Below are positions 61,611 to 64,000 of a DNA stretch of 64,000 bases, one piece after another. This DNA comes from Syntrophomonas sp. Its GTDB lineage: Bacteria > Bacillota > Syntrophomonadia > Syntrophomonadales > Syntrophomonadaceae. The notes under the pieces were generated by a model that saw nothing but the letters and a program-made list of their open reading frames with translations, was not told the origin of the DNA and did not search any database. Where the stretch lies: positions 1 to 64,000 of the forward strand of contig JAENYG010000003.1 in the NCBI GenBank assembly GCA_016841875.1. Direction: 5' to 3'. The position numbers were made by a program, and so were the translations under genes. Every line of letters starts with the position of its first letter. Position 1 is the stretch's first letter.

Positions 61611-62473
61611 AAACGGTTTTAGAGGTCAAAGGACTAAAAAAGGACTTTAGCAACTTCAGCTTACAGGATGTCAGTTTTTCATTGCAGGAGGGTTGTATCA
61701 CCGGTTTTATCGGTGTTAATGGCGCTGGAAAGACCACCACGATAAAATCGATACTTGGGTTGGTCTTAAAGGATGCCGGAAACATTAAGTTGTTCGACCA
61801 GAAAATTGATCAGAACGAACGGGAACTTAAAAACCATATCGGTATAGTCTTGGATGATGGTTATTTTTATGAAGATATGACCATGAAAGAAATGAAAAAT
61901 GTTTTTGCTCCTGCCTATTCAAATTGGGATGAAGCTGTTTATAAGAGCTATACCGAACGTTTTAGGCTGCAGCTCAATCAAAAAATCTCTACCTTATCCA
62001 GGGGTATGCGGATGAAGTATGCTATTGCCTTGGCTCTTTCTCATCACGCCGACTTACTGATCATGGATGAACCTACCAGTGGACTTGATCCATTAGTGCG
62101 CAGCGAGTTGATGGACATACTTTTAGAATTTATGCAAGAGGAAGGCAAAACAGTATTTTTTTCCACTCATATTACCTCCGACCTGGATAAAGTAGCTGAT
62201 GTTCTGATATTGATTGATAAGGGCAGAATCGTGTTAAACGAGGAAAAAGACACCCTGCTGGATACGCATGGCTTGATTAAGGGTGATAAAATAGCACTTG
62301 ATGATCATACCAGAAAATTATTTATAAGACTGCAAGAAACTCGATACGGTTTCGAAGGAGTTACCAACCAAAAATCTGCGGTACGACAGCAGATGAAAGG
62401 TGTGCTGATTGAAAGACCGACTATTGAAGATATAATGCTGGCTTACGTAGGGGGAGATGAAGATGATCTTTAA
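61607..62473 (+). CDS. ABC exporter ATP-binding protein
   Basis: A 288-residue ATPase with Walker A GVNGAGKTT, signature LSRGMRMKY and Walker B LLIMDEPTSGLD, of the BcrA/YtrB type. The C-terminal region of about 70 residues (HGLIKGDKIALDDHTRKLFI) is the usual tail. TTG start, overlapping the gntR stop by four bases; it overlaps the permease by 17 bases, so the three are translationally coupled. Confidence 0.93.
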   Translation: MKTVLEVKGLKKDFSNFSLQDVSFSLQEGCITGFIGVNGAGKTTTIKSILGLVLKDAGNIKLFDQKIDQNERELKNHIGIVLDDGYFYEDMTMKEMKNVFAPAYSNWDEAVYKSYTERFRLQLNQKISTLSRGMRMKYAIALALSHHADLLIMDEPTSGLDPLVRSELMDILLEFMQEEGKTVFFSTHITSDLDKVADVLILIDKGRIVLNEEKDTLLDTHGLIKGDKIALDDHTRKLFIRLQETRYGFEGVTNQKSAVRQQMKGVLIERPTIEDIMLAYVGGDEDDL

Positions 62474-63110
62474 TCTAGTAAAAAAGGATTTAATACTGGC
62501 AAAACGCTATTTGATATTCATGCTGGTATTTGCAATTGGGGCACCAATTTATATAGAAATACAAACCGGTTCCTTAAGTGGGGGGTTTCTCGGCTTTGTA
62601 ATTACCGTTCTTTTTGTGCTGTATATGTTGTTCAATACGGTATCAATGTCAGAGGACAAATATCAAGGTTCTGCACTGCTTAGTGCTACTCCTTATACGC
62701 GGAGCGCATTGGTTAAAGCGAAGTATATTTTTATCTTGTTGATATTTGTTGGCTCCTATATCATATACTCGATTACGTCCGCTCTTGTACTAGCACACTT
62801 ACCAATGCTGAATATTTCAACTCTGGGAATTTCATTGTTTTTGATTGCCCTGTATTTCGGGATTATTATACCGCTTCAATACCAGTTCGGATACGAAAAA
62901 GTAAGATATATATCCTTTTTCGCTATATTTATAACGCCTTTTGTATTTCCGGGTATATTAAAGTGGCTTCATTCTAACAACATCAGCCTTCAAATGATGC
63001 TCCCTATTCCGCAGGGCATTCAGGACCTGCTGCCTTTTTTGCTGGCAGTACTAATTGGCTTTTTATCTATGGCGGTATCTATACGTATTTATTCGAAAAA
63101 GGATTTGTAA
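62457..63110 (+). CDS. ABC-2 type permease
   Basis: A 217-residue membrane protein with six hydrophobic segments, the short ABC-2 permease size. NTVSMSEDKYQGSALLSATPYTRSALVKAKYI near 62-95 is the conserved ABC-2 region. It is the channel of the GntR-ABC exporter. Substrate unknown; the operon type is linked to cell-wall antibiotic and stress responses. Confidence 0.9.
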   Translation: MKMIFNLVKKDLILAKRYLIFMLVFAIGAPIYIEIQTGSLSGGFLGFVITVLFVLYMLFNTVSMSEDKYQGSALLSATPYTRSALVKAKYIFILLIFVGSYIIYSITSALVLAHLPMLNISTLGISLFLIALYFGIIIPLQYQFGYEKVRYISFFAIFITPFVFPGILKWLHSNNISLQMMLPIPQGIQDLLPFLLAVLIGFLSMAVSIRIYSKKDL

Positions 63111-63149
63111 TGATGTGCGATTTATCAAGTTTTATTAAACTAGCGGAGT

Positions 63150-63188
63150 CCTGCTGATATATCGGGACAGTGACTATTTATCAGCAGG
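63150..63188. terminator. hairpin between convergent genes
   Basis: CCTGCTGATA and TATCAGCAGG form a 10-base perfect stem with a 19-base loop. It serves the permease gene or the GH18 gene; the U-tract is weak. Confidence 0.6.
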
Positions 63189-63200
63189 CTTCTCTGAAAA

Positions 63201-64000
63201 CTACTTATTAACGGCTTCTTCTAGTTTCGTCCAGTATTCATCATCTTCAAATCCCATCCGCCAGATAGCTACCCCCCGCAGTCCATAATCCTTGGCCAGG
63301 GCTACCTTACGGGTAACACTGTAACCATTTTCAAACCAAACCTGGTGTTTAGTCTCACCTACCCAATAATTATAATAGGCCGACTGTGAAACATCATCCC
63401 ATTCGATTTTTGCTTTCTGGTACTCAGCCCGGCTTAAAGCTTCCCGCATGCTTATATACTTAACTTCAGTACCTGCCTCCACCGGCCAGTCGTAACCATA
63501 AGCACCGATGCAAACTACCAGTTTATCAGCCGGGATGTATTTTAAAGCTTCCTGGATGTTTTTCTCCACCCACTCATAAGGAGATACCGATCCCGGGTCC
63601 GTGAAAGCCGCATGCTTGTCATAAGTCATAATCGTGACATAATCAGCCAATTGCCCCAGGGCTCCATAATCATAAGCGGCTCCAATTTCCTCTAAACCAT
63701 CCAGTTTAGGCATAACCGAAACTGATATCATCTTATTCTCTGCATGTAAGCGCTGGGCTAAATCACGAATAAATACTGTCAAATCATCTCGATTTTCTTT
63801 GGGCAGCAGCTCAAAATCGATATTCACCCCGGAATACTGGTTCTCCATTACTGACTCAACAATGTTATTAATAGATGTATTTCTGACCGCTGCATCAGCA
63901 AGCACGTTTTGGGATGCGGTATCCTTATTAACAAGGGGAAGCAGTTTGATTTCAGAATGGTTTCGCAGAAATTCGATGACCTCTGGTTCCAGACCTACTG
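63201..64000 (-). CDS. GH18-family glycosyl hydrolase, C-terminal part (partial)
   Basis: The minus-strand frame runs from TAA/TTA at 63201 to the edge of the window; the first visible residues are VGLEPEVIEFLRNHSEIK. The catalytic motif is YSGVNIDFELL, with the DxDxE of GH18 (E the proton donor). SVSVMPKLDGLEEIGAAYDYGAL, VTIMTYDKHAAF and GVAIWRMGFEDDEYW complete the barrel. This is the spore germination/cortex-lytic GH18 group (YaaH/YdhD type). It differs from the GH18 protein at 33594, which has a different N-terminal domain. LysM or other modules may lie beyond the edge. Confidence 0.9.
   Translation of the reverse strand, partial: VGLEPEVIEFLRNHSEIKLLPLVNKDTASQNVLADAAVRNTSINNIVESVMENQYSGVNIDFELLPKENRDDLTVFIRDLAQRLHAENKMISVSVMPKLDGLEEIGAAYDYGALGQLADYVTIMTYDKHAAFTDPGSVSPYEWVEKNIQEALKYIPADKLVVCIGAYGYDWPVEAGTEVKYISMREALSRAEYQKAKIEWDDVSQSAYYNYWVGETKHQVWFENGYSVTRKVALAKDYGLRGVAIWRMGFEDDEYWTKLEEAVNK

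Overview
The window looks like chromosome of a low-GC, anaerobic, probably spore-forming Firmicute of the class Clostridia (Syntrophomonadaceae/Peptococcaceae-like; this placement is inferred). Pointers are strong GGAGG ribosome sites with many TTG and GTG starts, corrinoid methyl-transfer genes with a ferredoxin-type activator, an Agr peptide-signalling locus, GH18 proteins of the kind found in spore formers, copper-amine-oxidase-type and SLH wall domains, and many small lipoproteins. No rRNA, tRNA or CRISPR array was seen.

Layout. Bases 1-7000: the tail of an acyl-CoA transferase, then small unknown genes, a YgjP-type metalloprotease, a PAS-AraC regulator beside a PAS-only paralogue, a lipoprotein and an SLH protein. 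7000-11040: DMT exporter, peptidase T, ArsC-like protein and YigZ. 11446-20751: a one-direction cluster with a corrinoid protein, two UroD-type methyltransferases, a RACo-type reductive activator and a complete LsrACDB/Rha-type ABC importer. This reads as uptake of a methylated compound followed by B12-dependent demethylation. 20769-26104: an IS1182 remnant, an ACR3 arsenite exporter, a Tat-exported flavoprotein reductase, and an ECF sigma / membrane protein / signal peptidase operon. 26372-34865: a beta-helix carbohydrate-binding lipoprotein, a broken E2 acyltransferase gene, GNAT and DUF3795 genes, and a GH18 protein. 34877-48822: ABC exporters, small membrane proteins and lipoproteins, a GntR-ABC operon, a BlaI/BlaR1 pair whose sensor is fused to a DUF881 domain, an M14 peptidase, and a MerR regulator with its target. 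48929-54517: a frameshifted glycosyltransferase-GtrA gene, a phosphodiester glycosidase with a damaged 3' end, and a full Agr system in the order C-B-A-D, including an agrD gene of only 41 codons. 54837-64000: an ABC-F antibiotic-resistance gene behind a leader-peptide attenuator, a broken Ig-like repeat gene, small lipoproteins, a second GntR-ABC operon and the 3' part of another GH18 gene.

The right half is rich in envelope sensing and antibiotic-stress functions: BlaI/BlaR1, ABC-F, two GntR-ABC operons, MerR and Agr. Most have a recognisable operator in front of them. Several genes in this half are in decay. Two intergenic repeat families run through the window: a REP-like family built on GGGGACGGTTCT, and a 25-base repeat that occurs in two pairs spaced 129 and 130 bases apart.
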